In this document: positions 40,501 through 55,500 of the stretch, in pieces | Position numbering within the stretch: position 1 is the stretch's first letter | How the letters are laid out: each line of letters starts with the position of its first letter | DNA from: Anisus vortex | Lineage: Eukaryota > Mollusca > Gastropoda > Planorbidae | Length of the DNA stretch: 64,000 nucleotides | Reading direction: 5' to 3' | Assembly (NCBI GenBank): GCA_949126835.1 | Contig: OX421505.1 | Coordinates: 9,377,783-9,441,782, forward strand | Program-made: the position numbers and the translations under genes | The notes under the pieces: generated by a model | The model's database searches: none | What the model saw: only the letters and a program-made list of their open reading frames with translations | Told to the model about the DNA's origin: nothing

Positions 40501-43500
40501 CCAGTGCAAATGTAATATTTTTGTTAAAGATGTGTAACACTACCTTGTACCAGCTGCCATCACAGTCCACATTTTTCTTGGCATCCTCCAGACACTTCAT
40601 AAAGTTGTCCTGCTTGTACCAACACTCGGCTCTGTTCCCATAGAGAATGGCCAGGTTACGACCATCGAAAGGATTCAGAAACACTGTCCAGTACAAAACG
40701 AAACTTCACATTAAAATATAATATTATGACAAGCAAACAAATGAAAACATTTTGATCCATTTGTGGATTCTCTCAGTCAATCATTAGAGTCATCCCATGC
40801 AGTGCCTAAAGAATGACCACTTTTAACTTATATTTAGCCTGCTTTGAATTTGAAATATTTAGAATTTCCTCTTTTAAGTCAGGGGTTGGCAAATTATGGC
40901 TTGTGCGCAACTTGCCTCATTTTGAATCACTCGCGTTCTCTCTAAACAAAAATGAACCCATTTATTTTCATATTTTGTTTTGATTACAATGATTTTAGAA
41001 ATTGAACTAATAGTAATTCCACACAAAGTTTAATATCAACTAAAATGATAAACTTAAACCTGTTATGATTTTTTTTGCCTATCGCTTTCGTGAGTATTGT
41101 TCACAGGGCTCTTTTACCTTTTTAATCTGACTCTCAGCTTCAAAACATTTCTCCTCCCCCCTGTTTTAAAATACTATTTTTAGTAGCATGATCATCGCAG
41201 ACATGCCTACCGTTCCGCTTTTGGCGTATTTGTTCCGCTTTTTTATAAAAAAAACACACTTTGTTCCGCCGTTCCACTTTTTACTAGTTTTGTTACGCCA
41301 AATAGGAAAGTTTGGGTTTTTCATGTGTTGAAATATAGTCCGTGTCTAGGTTGATAAGGTCACAATGCTATAATTATCATTACTTGGTGTTTTCTGGGTT
41401 TATTAAAAGAGATATTCTTGGCTTTTCTGAAGTTTTTTTTTTTCGGATATACGCATGTTAGGCAATGACTCTTCCTTTCCTTTACTGTATTGCTAAGATT
41501 GTGAATATATTTAAACGTCCTGCCTCAGAAAGTTTAAATATGACTTGTTCAAACTGTAAAAAAAACTAATTCAGTGTTATAGGAAGGAATATTCAAAGAG
41601 TTTATTCAGCAAAGAAAAACATGTGAATTTAATGTTTTTTGTAGGCCTACTAATCTAGATCTAGGATTCTAGATCCATTGCGAATTGTCTGTAAAACGTA
41701 GGCCTATATCTACATTCTAAATAGCTAATGGTGTTTTTTTTTATAAAAGATTGTTAGATAAAGAGTGTTCCGCTTTTTTGTTGAAAAATCCTCTTTTTCA
41801 TCAAGATTGTTCCTCTTTTTAGTCCTTAGGGGTAGGCATGTCTGTCATCGTTTCAGAAGAGTAACACCATTAGGGGGTCAAGCTCCAGACCAGACCCACA
41901 CAAAACATGACACGAGTTAACAAAGATCTCAATTTGGAGAAGATGGTAAATCAGTTTGAATCCCCCCCCCCTCCACTAATCACCCAGAAAATTGTGCACT
42001 AATTTTACGACAATAGATGGGCATGTTCCTGTCCATGTGGCCCAATAATCTTCTGGATATAGGGAACATTTATAACATATAAAATAAAAAGTAAAACAGG
42101 GCAAGCATAATTAAAATAAAGTCACTTTTAAGATTTCTTTTTAATATTTAAAATTTAATGTGTAATACTATCTGTTTCAAATTAATGTTTATTGTTGGTC
42201 AATAATGGCATGTGGAAGCAGCAACCTTTAGTATCCGTGACCACAGCATTCAAGGGGATTTGTGCCCAATACAATGCGCAGCCAATTTACTTTTTCCCAG
42301 CAAAGGTCAGGAACCTATCAGAACTGGATAGACACAATGGCACCCAGCCATTTAACATGGATACAAACCCCAAGATGTTTGGGATGGCAATCGAATCAAA
42401 TGACTAGACCACAGAACCCCATGTTTTGTTAAACAGTGATAAGTAATCCTGTCGGACCAAATTCATCCATAGGGCCCGTGAAGCAGTGTTCACCAGTTTC
42501 TGTGGCCACAGCATACTAGGGCATTGTGTGGCCAGCACAACCACCAGCCGCCTTTACTTTACCCAAACTAAAGTAAGGTACCCGTCAGATCTGAGTAGAC
42601 ACAAGGACACCCTATAGACCTGGGAACAAATCATAGCCTTTTTTCCACGACTCTAACACAGAACCTATGGTATGCCAGCCAAACGCATTGCCACTCGGCC
42701 ACTCCGCCCCATAACAGTGATAAAGAAATATTTTTTTTAAAGAGAGAGTTCATCTTACATAAATTTCCTTGCTTGCTCTGTATGTCAATCTGAAGGCTAC
42801 TGATGGCTTCAGTATACCGTTGCTTGGCAATCTCATAGTCTCCCTTGGCGTAAGCCTTGTTCCCTTCTTCTTTAATGTCCTTCCAATTTTTTGATCCACT
42901 TCTTGTGGTGTGCTGCCCATCACCTGTATTGAATAATCAATTTTTTAAGATAAATTATCACCAAATATTTTAATTTTCTAGTCTGATTTATGTCGCCTGT
43001 TGATTATTTCTTCAAAATTAAAATGTATACATCGCACACACACAAAAAATAAGTATTAAAGTGTTAATTGTTTAATTTCATTGCTAAGGTCTCAAAGAGA
43101 AAAGTGAATTCTAATTCATGGATTGGATAAAATATTTAATATCATGAAATACTTTAGTCTACATTTTATTTGTTTCCGGCCTTTCTGAGGTCATACAAAG
43201 TAAACCCATGTGAAAGGTAAAGACAAACTAGGAAGGGTGTTAGTGTCACTAGCACAATGCCCAACTTTTACTTTTTCCAATTGACACTGGGCATCTTCCA
43301 GAACACAGAAGACCCAGGGATGACCTATATACTAGAAGATAAATATCTCTGGACTTTTTTTTTCCAGGCCTTGAACTGGTGACCTTTGGAATGTCAACAG
43401 GCATGAGTGCTTGATTTAGTGCTCAGCGTACCAGAAAAAAACTCTTAAGGAGCTTGTGGATGACCTAACATGTGCACATTACAATTCCAGGCCCCCAAAA

Positions 43501-46500
43501 AAACATGTTGGTGTACAGGGCAAGTGAAGCAGCACACATCACGAGATCCTAAGGCCGCAAGAGGAGGATTGTGTGGCCAACACAATGCCCAGCTGCTTTT
43601 AGTACTAATGCCAGGTACCCCATCAGAGCTGGGAAACTTAAGGGACACCATCCACACCCCCAAGAAAATAAGTCTAGTATTCACTTGTGACTAGAACCCG
43701 GAACCCTTGGTTACTGCAATATGCAGTCATTGCCCCTACACAGCTGAGCAGTACTTCAAATAATGTAGGCTGGGACTGGGTACATTAAACAAAGATTGGT
43801 TCACTGTCCATTTAAAGTCATATATATCTATGAACTGACCCCCATCTGCTTTGGTTGGTTTTGGGGTGCTCCTGTTCTGCAGGTGAGTCTTTAAATCAGA
43901 TCCTTGCACCGCCCACTCGTCAGCCTGCAGGCCCATTTTATCTAAACCTTGGACGGGGACACCTTTGCTGAGCAGGATGTCTGCAATTCTGACATAGACC
44001 TGGGCGTTCTCGTTTCTATTGGCCTGCTTCAAGCACAGAGTGTGCAGAGGTGTGTGACCGTCATTGTCTGTGGCAGAGTGAACGTTTCCAGGTTTTTCAT
44101 TGTCTAGGATCCACTCCAGCACTTTAGTATCTCCTGCAATGAAAGAATTACATTGATACAATTTAGAGTGCTTTTTTTTCAATTGAAATATTTCAATGTT
44201 TGTTTTCAAAATAACAAAATAACAAAGAACTGTGAGATTATTGCACAAGGCACCCTAGTGCATGCTAAACAATGTATTATAAATAGAAAGTCATTTTGAT
44301 GAATTGGTGGGTTTAGTTTCAGGGTTTAAATTGGTGCAACAATGCTTTAGCAAGACACCTGGAGTATCTTGAGTGTAGAAGTCTTTCCTCCTCCTACTTA
44401 CTCATTCACACAAGCCCAGCCTCAGGATAGCCTTAAAGCATAAACACTGACTGTGTCTTCTGTATGAGCAACAATTTTGGGTTGGTACATGGCCACTGGC
44501 CACTCAGGGGAGACCTTTGATAGCAGGTAAGCTAGTCAAAGCTGGTACTGTTAACCAAGAATATACACTGCCTTAACTGAAGTACATTTTTTATAGGCAA
44601 CACAAAAATATAGATGCCTCAAGTCTTGCTTGGGTTCATTTATTATTTTTCTTGTGGTATGTTTTTGTGTTAAATAGTTTAACCCACTCTTCCTTAATGC
44701 ATTTTTTTTCTGAATTTGTAAAAATGTGAAATGGTTTTCAGAAAACGCTTGGGAGGGGGGGGGGGGGGGGGTTAAATGTAAAATACAGTCTTACAATCTC
44801 TTTAATTTAAAAATTTTATATTTTGATTCTTATCTTATCTTTAAGATTATTGCGTCCTACGCTGGTCCGAGTCTAGTCTTGCATCTTTATTTAATGTTTT
44901 AAATGATGTTAAGTTACTGGTTTTCTTATCTTATATATCACAGGCCTTTCTTCTATAAAGAAATGTGATGCTCATCTGATTGGTTAATTTTAAGTTCAAG
45001 ACATGCACTGCTCACTGACCAATACAATATGCTTTTCAATAAAAATGTTCATTTCATTCAGCACTACTTACTTGTAAGTACAGAAAACTTGACCAAGGTG
45101 TGGTAGTGTGTTTCTTCTGGTAGAGACAGACCAGCTGCTGGTGCACCTTGCTTCAAAAGCTTCAAGAGCAAGTCAGACATTCGGGTTCTGTCAACATTTT
45201 CAGAGGTCTCGAAGAAAGCCGGCATGAAAGTGGACATGACAGCCTTGCTGGCATCAAAGCTACCCAAAATGCCTTGCTCAACAGAACCTGCGTTCATTGT
45301 GAATACATATATTTAGTGTAAAAAAAAAAAGAGGACAAATAAATGAACCCTTTTAGCATTCACCTCAAAGACATTTTTGCACTTTGACGCCAACAAAAAA
45401 CAAACCAGAAATGCAAAAATAATAGATATAAAGGGCCTACATTTTTAATGATTCAAAAATATTGTGGATGTGTACTAAGGTCTTAAGGTGCATTCAATAG
45501 GGATTTTCAAATGCACACCATAAAGTGTAAGGGAATTAAAACAGTTAAAAATTGATTTTTGTGTGTTGAGATGGGGTAGGGGTGTGGCTGAAAATGTAAA
45601 AGAATGTGTTGCCCAGGGCTTAACATTTATGTTCCAAGCTTAGATTAGATCAACAGGATGACGGGAAGTGGTTCAAATAGCGTTCCAAAGGTCAGGTTGG
45701 TCAGTCGCCAAGAACCAGTTTTAAAAAAAAAAAGACGAATTATAAGTATCTGTAATGTCAGGATGTTAGTATGTGTAGGATTGTTAGCTTTTTTTGTTTT
45801 GCTTGGAATTGTAAGGTGCACATGTTAGGGCTTCCACAAGTTCCTTTAGAGTTTTTTTCTGGTGTGCTGAGCACTAACTCAAGCACTCTTGCCAAAGGCA
45901 CAGCCAGGAAAGCATGTGAATATTAAGAAAGAAGCTGAAAGTTCCATTCTGTGCACCGAATAAGAAGATAATAATATAAATATTTGCATAGCGCTACCAA
46001 CAAACATAATGTAAGCTCAAAGCGCATTTAACATACAACTAAGAACACGGATATAATCTCTAGGCTAAGAAATATAAAACTAATTGATGATTTTAAAAAT
46101 GTACTAACATAGGACAAATCAAATAAATGAAGCAACAACCGACCTAACATATAAGTAATACAGTAGAGGTCTAAAGAAGCATGCTATCTAAGTTAAATAT
46201 TGAAATAATGGAGTTTTTAAGTTCTTTTTTGAAAGTAACAGTAAAGCTTGTTCGCCTGAGTTGAATGGGAAGTTGATTCCACACATTCAGACCGGATATT
46301 AAGAAGAGTCTAAGGCCAACTGTCAAAGATAGGGACACCAGTGAGGAAATAGTTAACAATGTGGCTATAAGTAGGCTGTGGGATGATATCTTTAAAATAA
46401 CCTTGTGGGATCATAGTTTCAAACTAAAAACTGTTCAAAGTTTTTTTTAGCTAAACCAAAGGGCAAATAGCTTTAAGCTAAACTTGTGGGCTCCATCCCT

Positions 46501-49500
46501 TGTTTGCATACATACTCACTGTGTGTGTCATAAGGTGGACCCAGCATAAGTGCACCGACCAGGTCCCATTTATTGCTCAGTGTCATGCTCTTCAAAATCG
46601 TTGGCCAAGAGTTGAGCATCACCTCTTTTATCCTCTGCACAGCGCTGATGGCCGGCTTGGATTTGTCTAGGATTCAATTAAAAGGCACATGTTATTTATT
46701 CCTGGACCGACTGTATTTGCAGTAACATAACTGTATCATAAACTTATATTTTTGCAATGCATCTTTTATGTTCCATTATTTTTTTTTTAAATAAGCATTG
46801 TGTGCTCCCTTTATGAAACATATGCCAAAAAGATCTCGCCGCAGAGAACCTCTATAACAAAACTGTAAGAAAGAGAGGCAGACCTGGGAAACCACCGTTC
46901 AATTCACCATAGCTATACACCTTGTTAAAAGACCTCCACAGACCAATACTGAGTACGAGGAAGAAGACTTATAAGTTAACAAACGATCCCTTCTAGCTAG
47001 AAGATGATTAGGTCCCTTGGGCCAATAACTCCTGCAGGGCGGCAGGGCTAGAACCGGGGGATGTTTTGTTAACAGTCTGGTGAACTGCAGGACCAGCCAG
47101 GATAAACTGAGAAACTATAACACCATTTTTTTGTTTCAAATGTACAAGTTAACCCCTTAGTTACCATCAAGGATAAACTGAGAAACTATAACACCATTTT
47201 TTTGTTTCAAATGTACAAGTTAACCCCTTAGTTACCATCAAGGATAAACTGAGAATCTATAACACCATTTTTTTTTTCAAATGTACAAGTTAACCCCTTA
47301 GTTACCAAAGATGTTATGGGCTCTGTAAACTTTACTAACCAAGAATTCATATTGACAATATGACATTTCAAAAAAATGGTAAAAGTGTGCTTAGTTAACA
47401 ACTATTTCTATTAAAAACATGTGCTAGTTAAAGAGTGAATAAGTTTTACGATTTTTACATAGATGTACACAATTTACTTCTGCTACTCTAGACTTGAAAT
47501 AACCCTCACTAGCCCAATATGTGAATTCTAAAATAAAAATACTTCTGTATGTTTTAAACAGTTTTTTAACTGCAGCTGATGAAAAAAACATTATTAACTA
47601 CTAAGCTATTAAAAAAAAAGAAGCCTTAAAATTGCTTTGTTAAACTATGCCTATAGATTATAAAGTTAAAATTATACCAGAATGGGATTAATTAACATAA
47701 CGTTTTTGAACTCTGGAAAAAAAACACTAAATATCTAACAAGTTTTCAAGTTGAAATTTTACATTGAAGTAAACCACCCAAGAGCAAATAATTTTTCTCA
47801 GAATTCCTTTCAATGAATTTTTGTTTTTTCAATCACAACTTTTGAATATACCTAAAAATCTACTCTTAACTTCATTATTTCCCCTTGTAAAAAAACTTAA
47901 AAGAATCGAAGTTAATATAAAAGATTTACAAATGGGTACCAGAATGTGAAATAAAAAATAGGGGGGCTGGGGTGGGAGAATGAGGATGAAAATTTGATAC
48001 TTTTTATATTTCCTTTGATATTTAAATTATAAATTTGTTGTCTTCGACTTCATGTCTATGTACCAAATTTTCAACTTGGAAGGATGATGGGAAATGGGTC
48101 AATTAGCCTTCCGAATATTTGCCAACCATGAACATACAAAATTTGTGAAGTTAATATAAAGGATGTATAATAATATGGTGAAACCTCTCTGAAATAATTT
48201 GCCAACTAAGTGATACACAAGTCAATATAGTTAGGTAAGAACAAATTTAAAAAAAAACAACAGTGTTTTTTTCTATGGTCAGAAGGTTACCTGGAACTGT
48301 GTCCAACAATTTGACCACCTCCTCTAAAACAGAAATCTTGAAGTTTGTATCATTAGTTTTAGTAAGTCCAGTTATGTAGGTTTCAATGGCTTCGTGATTT
48401 CGACCTAGCTTCACCAAGGCTTGACCCTTGCGGAAATAGCCCTTAAAGTACGTAGGAAAAGAAAAATAAAAAATGTTCAAACCCATCATCCTGTTAAGGC
48501 AACCCATTCCATGCCCAGATGCCACTGGGTAAGAAAGAGTACTTTAATGCTTTTGTTCTTGCCTATGGAATAATAAAAGTGTTTTTGTCCCTATGTCTCT
48601 CTGAGCATTGTAATAGATTGTTATTATGTTGTTTTTCTACGTTAGAATTACAATGCTTTATGAATTATTAGTACTTTGCTATTTGCTCTCTAGTGTTTCT
48701 AGATTTAGTGATTTAACTATTGTTGATACAATTGTCAGTTTTTTTTTTGTTTTTTTTTATTAAATAATTTGGCAAAGACCCGCTGCATAAACCTTTGCCC
48801 AACATTAAACAAAGACTATTTGATTTCCACATTCATCAGGCTAAAAGTATTACTATTGTATATCTGTATATTTATGCTTCCAATATATTGGTGTGACTTT
48901 ACTTTCAACAATAGTCACATCAATAGTGACATCACAAATGGCTAGTAGACAATTTATTTGCTAAAAGGCCTTTTGGTGACATTTAGAACAATAGATTTGT
49001 AAAAAAAATGCACTAAACAACTAAAATCTATTCAATCATCATCATCTTTACTTGATCAGCTGAACTTTTCATAGAATAACAAAAAAAAAAGAGAATGAAA
49101 TAAAGTTTACCTTAAAGAAAGCTGAATCATTCTGCAAGCATTTTTCAGCTGCCTCCAGGGCATTTTCAAAAGCCTCAGCGGACAAGAAAGCGGCTGAGAT
49201 GTTGCTGTAGAGTACAGTGATTGAGCTGTCCCTATACATGTTCGCTATGAGCAAAGCAAACCTGTACCACTCAACAGCTTTAACATAGTCCTTCTCTTTA
49301 CAGGCCTTGTTGCCTTCATCGTGAAGAAATTTGAGTCTTTTCAGCCTCCCATCTCCTGAAAACAAAGCAGAATATTTGTTTAAGTACTACTGAATAATAT
49401 AGATGATGTAAAGAAACTAATGTGAACTAAATAGAATTAGGGAAAGCCCCAGTTTTCATAACCTTGGGTCACACATTTTTACCGGACCACAAAAACTATA

Positions 49501-52500
49501 ACAGTACCGGTAAGTTAGAAATCTAGATTATTGTGAGGCAGTGCCCTCACATTTGGGGGGGGGGGGGGCAGAGGGGGCATAAGCTTCTGGGGGTGACACT
49601 TCTAGGGCCACCATATGTAGCCTAAACATAGCACTAAACAAAGCAGTTACACTTCTAGGGCCACCATACGTAGCCTAAACATAGCACTAAACAAAGCAGT
49701 TACACTTCTAGGGCCACCATATGTAGCCTAACCATAGCACTAAACAAAGCAGTTACACTTCTAAAGCCACCGTATGTAGCCTAAACATAGCACTAAACAA
49801 AGCAGTTACAGTATGCAAGAGGGGGGGGGGGGTTGGCGTCGCTGAAACTTTTTCCCCAGGGCGCTGCATAGGCTTGTGTGGACTCTGTTATGAGGCATAA
49901 TAAGTTAAGTGTTAAACATATAACAGTGTGTTTTGGACATTTTGAGATTTTTTGAAGTTATTGTGAACCCTTTTTTTGCTACAGCCATAGATTACAGATG
50001 TCACTAGTGTAAACAAGAATTGCGTGCAGAAATTGGTATCTGATGCATGGTATGTCTTATTTATTGGCTTCTACTAAAGGTGATTAAAAATACTGGTCCC
50101 TTGCACAAAGTAGTAATATATTTTAAAAAATTGGTCATGGGAAAAATGTTTCGGAAAGCAGTGGTGAGCTTTATAATGAAAACTCGTTGATGAGAAGGGG
50201 AGGGGTAAAATATCCATATTTATCTAGGGTCAGAGAGGAGCAGGCAGAATTGTATACAATGTTAGATTGTGCAACTACAATCTAACACTGATTAAAAGAT
50301 TTTGTGATGATGTCAGGGGTTCGGAGAATGGTCAATCCCTAACCCTATCATAGAGCGGCACCTAATATCCATTCAAAGAGGAGGTTTGAATGTGACAGAT
50401 GATATAAAACATTGAGTCTACTATACAATCTCTTCATTAACAGTGGCAACTGGAAATGTTAATTTCAAACTGCACTTTTAGGAGAGGTTTTCTAACTCTT
50501 CTCTTTTTCCTTTACTATTCTGTTGTTTTCCTATAATGGTTCACTTTAAGCTACAATATGTATAAATGACTGCATGCAGCCCATCCTAATATAAATACTT
50601 ACCAACTGTTTTTGCAAAACGTAAAAACAAAAGACAATAAAATGCATCTGCTTATAGCTACTTTTATGCTAATAATACTTTCACTTAAAGACATCAAGAG
50701 AAATTTGTGAACACAAACCTCTATTTTAAAAAAAAATCTATTTACACAATAAAATGTTGAACATGTTAGGGTTCGCCAATTGTAAGCAAAGATTTATGCA
50801 CTTACGCGCTACTGCCTCTGCCCCTTGCAAGTATGTGAAGCAAGTGTCTTTTTCAGTTACATAATGCAAAGGTATTTTATTAGACTTGTCAGGGAGGCAT
50901 GTCAAACATCCCTTCTTTAGTAACTCATGAAATATGATCTGAAACAAGGGTCAACAAAAAAAACAACAGTGAAATAAAGGATTTTAAGAAACACATTTGG
51001 TCAAAGAAGAGTCCGAAGGGGAAAAACCTGTCTTATTAACTTTTTTTTTCTTCAAATTATGGACCCCGCCCTATGTATAGTCATGGTGAACAAATGTGAA
51101 TAAAAATGAAAAAAATCCATTCGAAAATTAGAACAAAGAAATCTACTATGGAAAAAGGGCCACAGTTCGCACAGTCCAACTTAGAAACTGAATATCTCAA
51201 GACTACAGCAATGCCAAATTTTCCCCTGGACTTCCTCAAATATGTCAAAGTGAAATTCTGCTTTCCCAGAGTATTTGTAGTGTCTTTTTTTTCTTTCATT
51301 GAATGCATGCAAGTCAGATATTAAAAAAATAATATGGCAGATGCAATAGCAGTGGAAAAGAATGACCTTTGATCTATTTAAAAACTCACATTGCTACCAG
51401 AAACGAAACAACCCCAAATCGGCTACCCACGGCGGCATTACCCGTAGAGCCAATGTGCCAGGACTGTAGTGGTTAATTTATAAAGGGCAGAATGTAACCC
51501 TGCGGCAGCAAAGAAAGTTTTAAGTACTAATGAAGATGGTTTTAAGACAGCAAAATTTGGTTAATTTGAGTGAGAAACTTGAAGTTGGGGGGCAACTTAC
51601 CACCGCGTGAGGGTCTGACCGATGAGGACTCTTGACATATATGTGCATGGCCGTATTGCCACTGACATCACATGCATCATACTCTGCTGGTGTGATCCTA
51701 TCCCACAGCAAGGATAAGAAGCTGGGCCACACTATATACATTTTTGAAAGCGAGAAAAAAGTTCAACATTACCTGACCATGAAATTCAAGTTTCTTTGTC
51801 AAAAAAAAATTTACTTTCTTACATTACCAAAAACATTTTATCCCAATAATGTCTAACCATCCTTGATGAACTGTAATGAGATACCAAGACTGTAATTAAG
51901 AATGAAAAATGTGTATACAATTAAAAATAGTCAATAATTATAGTCTTCATGAAAGAAGATGATGATGTTGAAAAATAGCGACCACTGCCATGATAGACGC
52001 AGTAGAGCCTCAGATATTGAGATAGTAACACTGCTTAGAGAAATAATAGAACATTGTGAATGTTGATTATTGGGATGAAATAACTTGATGTATACAAGTT
52101 TGCAATAAAGTTTAAAGTAACAATTAAACAGCTTTAAATCTATTATTTGTGATGTGCCCAGAGATTGTACAGTATATTTAATTCAAACAAGCGTCACAAC
52201 CATTAAACTCATTAAGTTTTTAGATTAGACAACAAATTACAAGTGCCCTGAAAATCTAAAATGCTTGACCAATCTTAAGGATGGACACAAAGACAATATA
52301 GGGGACATAATTTTTAATATCAAATTTCTTGCTTTTTTTTTGGATGTTCAATTTTCTTTGCAATCTGCGACAGCAAGAAAATATTCATAATAAATTTCTC
52401 CTCTGTTGATCTAAGGCAAATGTCAATGAATATATATATATATGTATATAACAAAAAAAAGTTCCCTTTACTCACCTCCTTCAATGCAAAGTTCTGTTAC

Positions 52501-55500
52501 TGCAACTATCAAAGGTTTTGAAAATGTCTCAGCTATGGTCCTGATATTGGCTCCCCTGATGACAATAAACTCTGCTAGCATGAGATGCCATTCTCTGGTG
52601 CTAGCTAGTAAAAGACAACAGAAAAACCAGACTCAAGTAGTTTTAAAAGTCAAAGGTTAAAATAACAAAATGTACAAAAAGAAAAAAAAATTGCTTTACC
52701 AACAAAAGACAATAACATTATAAGCCTACAATATAAACAAAATTAAAAAATTGCACAGCTATACACAAAACTATGGAAACCATAAAAACTTGTTCAACAC
52801 ACTGAGTGAAAGAAAAGTGGTGCGTCCTTTTATAGTGTGTTTTATACACTGAGCTATATATACATGGAGTGCTCAAGCAATTAAAATAGAGAAGAAAAAA
52901 TGGGAGAAAATGCGGACTTTTTAATATAGATAGGTGCACTGTAGACTGACCTATATATACATAAAATTACTTAAAATTTAAAAACTTTTTGTAATTGCGT
53001 CATTGTAATTTGATAAAAATGAACTATTTTATATAGACTCTAGATACTCTCTTATACTAGAGAGTTGTGTTAACTTTAATAAGTACCGGATTCATTTCTT
53101 TGTCAAGTCAAAAGATGAAATGGTTGATCATTTGTCTGAATAATTCTTTGAATACCACATAGGCTTATATATGTTAACTGAGTAAGTAATTTTAATGTAT
53201 ATAATAGTATATATGTATTATTTAGACGCTAATTTATATATAGTTCAGTCTATGGTGCACCTATCTATATTAAAAAGTCCGCATTTTCTCCTACAATTTA
53301 CTTCCTTTGAGCACTCCATATATTAGAGCTCAGTGGTTTTATAGTGTGCATTTATTCTTTTCAGTCTTCTTATAGTTTATATGTAAGTGCATTATTGGGC
53401 AAACTTTAATTTATTTAAAATCAACCAACTCATGCAGCATACATCTTATAATAACATTACCTTTCCTGTGAAATTTACAGTAAATGTATGTTACTATCAT
53501 CCCAAGTATACAAACAGCTTAGAAATATAGGGCCAACAATGAACCAAATTCAGGGAAATTGTAAATGTTGATTATATAAAAGTAAGGAGATTTACAAGCT
53601 GACAATTTTAGTCTTCTCCTTGCTCACTATAACCATCCCCTGTTGAAGAAAATATAAAAAATAAACTAAAACAACACACAAGTCAAAATGAATGGCAAGA
53701 TGAATTATTTACCTTCTTTCTTGGCTAAAGACTTGAGCAGTTTGCCAACATTTATGAAATCAAGGTTAAGCTTAGGAATGGCTGCTATTTTACAGCAGAA
53801 GACGTCCGGGGTCCAGGGATTGCCGCACCTACCGACGGTCAATATGCCAATGGCTTTGTACTCCTTGTGCTCATAGAGCATCTTCAAGATTTTGTGCCAG
53901 ACGGCTGGAGATTCAGTGACGTAGATGTTCAGATCATCACAAATTTTACATTCCTGGTCGCCTGACACAACAGACACAAAAGTGTATTATATTCTTGGCA
54001 TATTTATCTTTATTAAACTAGTGCAAAAAACTCTTATCTGCTTATACCCTTGAAACACAATCTTAGTAAATCTGTGAGGTTGTGCCACAGCTAGGGTCTT
54101 CATACAAATATACTGACTGGGCATGAAATGATATGTAAAGATTGAAACCCAGAATTTCTTAGCATTATTGCCAGCCTGATATTCTTCTGTGTACAAACTA
54201 AGAGTATCAAAATAGGACTATTTAAAACAAAAATGGTGAATTTAAAGCCAAAAGAAAAAACAAAATTACTATATTTAATATATATATAGCTAAATTATAC
54301 TTCAACATTTGATGTGTAAAGAAAAAATTTATTGATATACTTGTGAAAAACGTGACAATAATGGCCACTTCTGACATGAAATTCACAAAATCCTCATCAT
54401 TGGGTTGAGTGTTGTACAGAAACTTTAACAGAAACACTGCTGCCTCTGCATATTTTTTTAGTCCAAGTAAAGCCCGAGATCCCCGCCAGTATCCCTGGTG
54501 ACATAAAGAATTTGCAAACAAAACATATGTAGTGTTACAAGGGAATGTGTTTGATCTTTAATGGTTTAATAAAAGCAATCACCACTTTAACAAGAAGAAC
54601 CAACTTCTCAATGAAACTGTAAAAATATGTACAAATGACAGATTGCATAACAAATAAACATTTAATCAAATTGGCCAGCCATGGTGAATACTGGGTAAAT
54701 GTAAAATTGCACACTGGACTAAAACTACCTATATCTAAACACTAACGGTCTGCCTACTTATATAAATGTTCATGAAGAATACTCTAAAAAGAAAATCATA
54801 ATTCAGTGGCTGAGAAAGGTCTTCAAACTCTTCTTAAAGTAATGATTAAAAGCAATGTATTCCAGTCAGACAAGCTAAAGCTATATAGCCTGTGACACAG
54901 CTTTGACCTGTTTCTGTGGCCACAGCATATGAGGGGATTACATGACCAGCACAATGCCCAGCCACCTTTACTTATCCCCAACTAAAGTCAGGTATCATCA
55001 GAGCTGGGTAGACTCAGGGACATCTAGATCCGGGATCAAATCCTAGCCTTCACCATGATTTGAACCCAGGACCCTTCAGTCTGCCAGTCGAGCATGCTTC
55101 CTCTCGGCCACCGTGTCCCAAGTTTATTATGAGAATTTGATAAATTTGACAAGTTCAGACAGCTCAGGCTATAATGCTGCACAACCACATGCCTAAATAA
55201 AATTGTTAAAAATACAACTGGCTTTTTAACTTTTTTTTGTGTATTTTTGCTTTGCTTTTTAGTTTTCTTTTGTTTAAATTTCAATCTTGTTGTAAAAAAA
55301 AATGCATCTGATGGGAAAAAAAGGAGCATTTTATGCCAAAAGTCTTCAGGGGTATTTGGACCAAAATGTTGGAACGTGGCAGAAAGCATTGAAATTCAGT
55401 TGAAAAACAGGAAAGTAACATCCCTGTAGTATGTATACCTAACATTTGCTAGGGAGAGTTGAGGCAGCTGGTCATTGTACAACACTCCTTGTATGTCATC

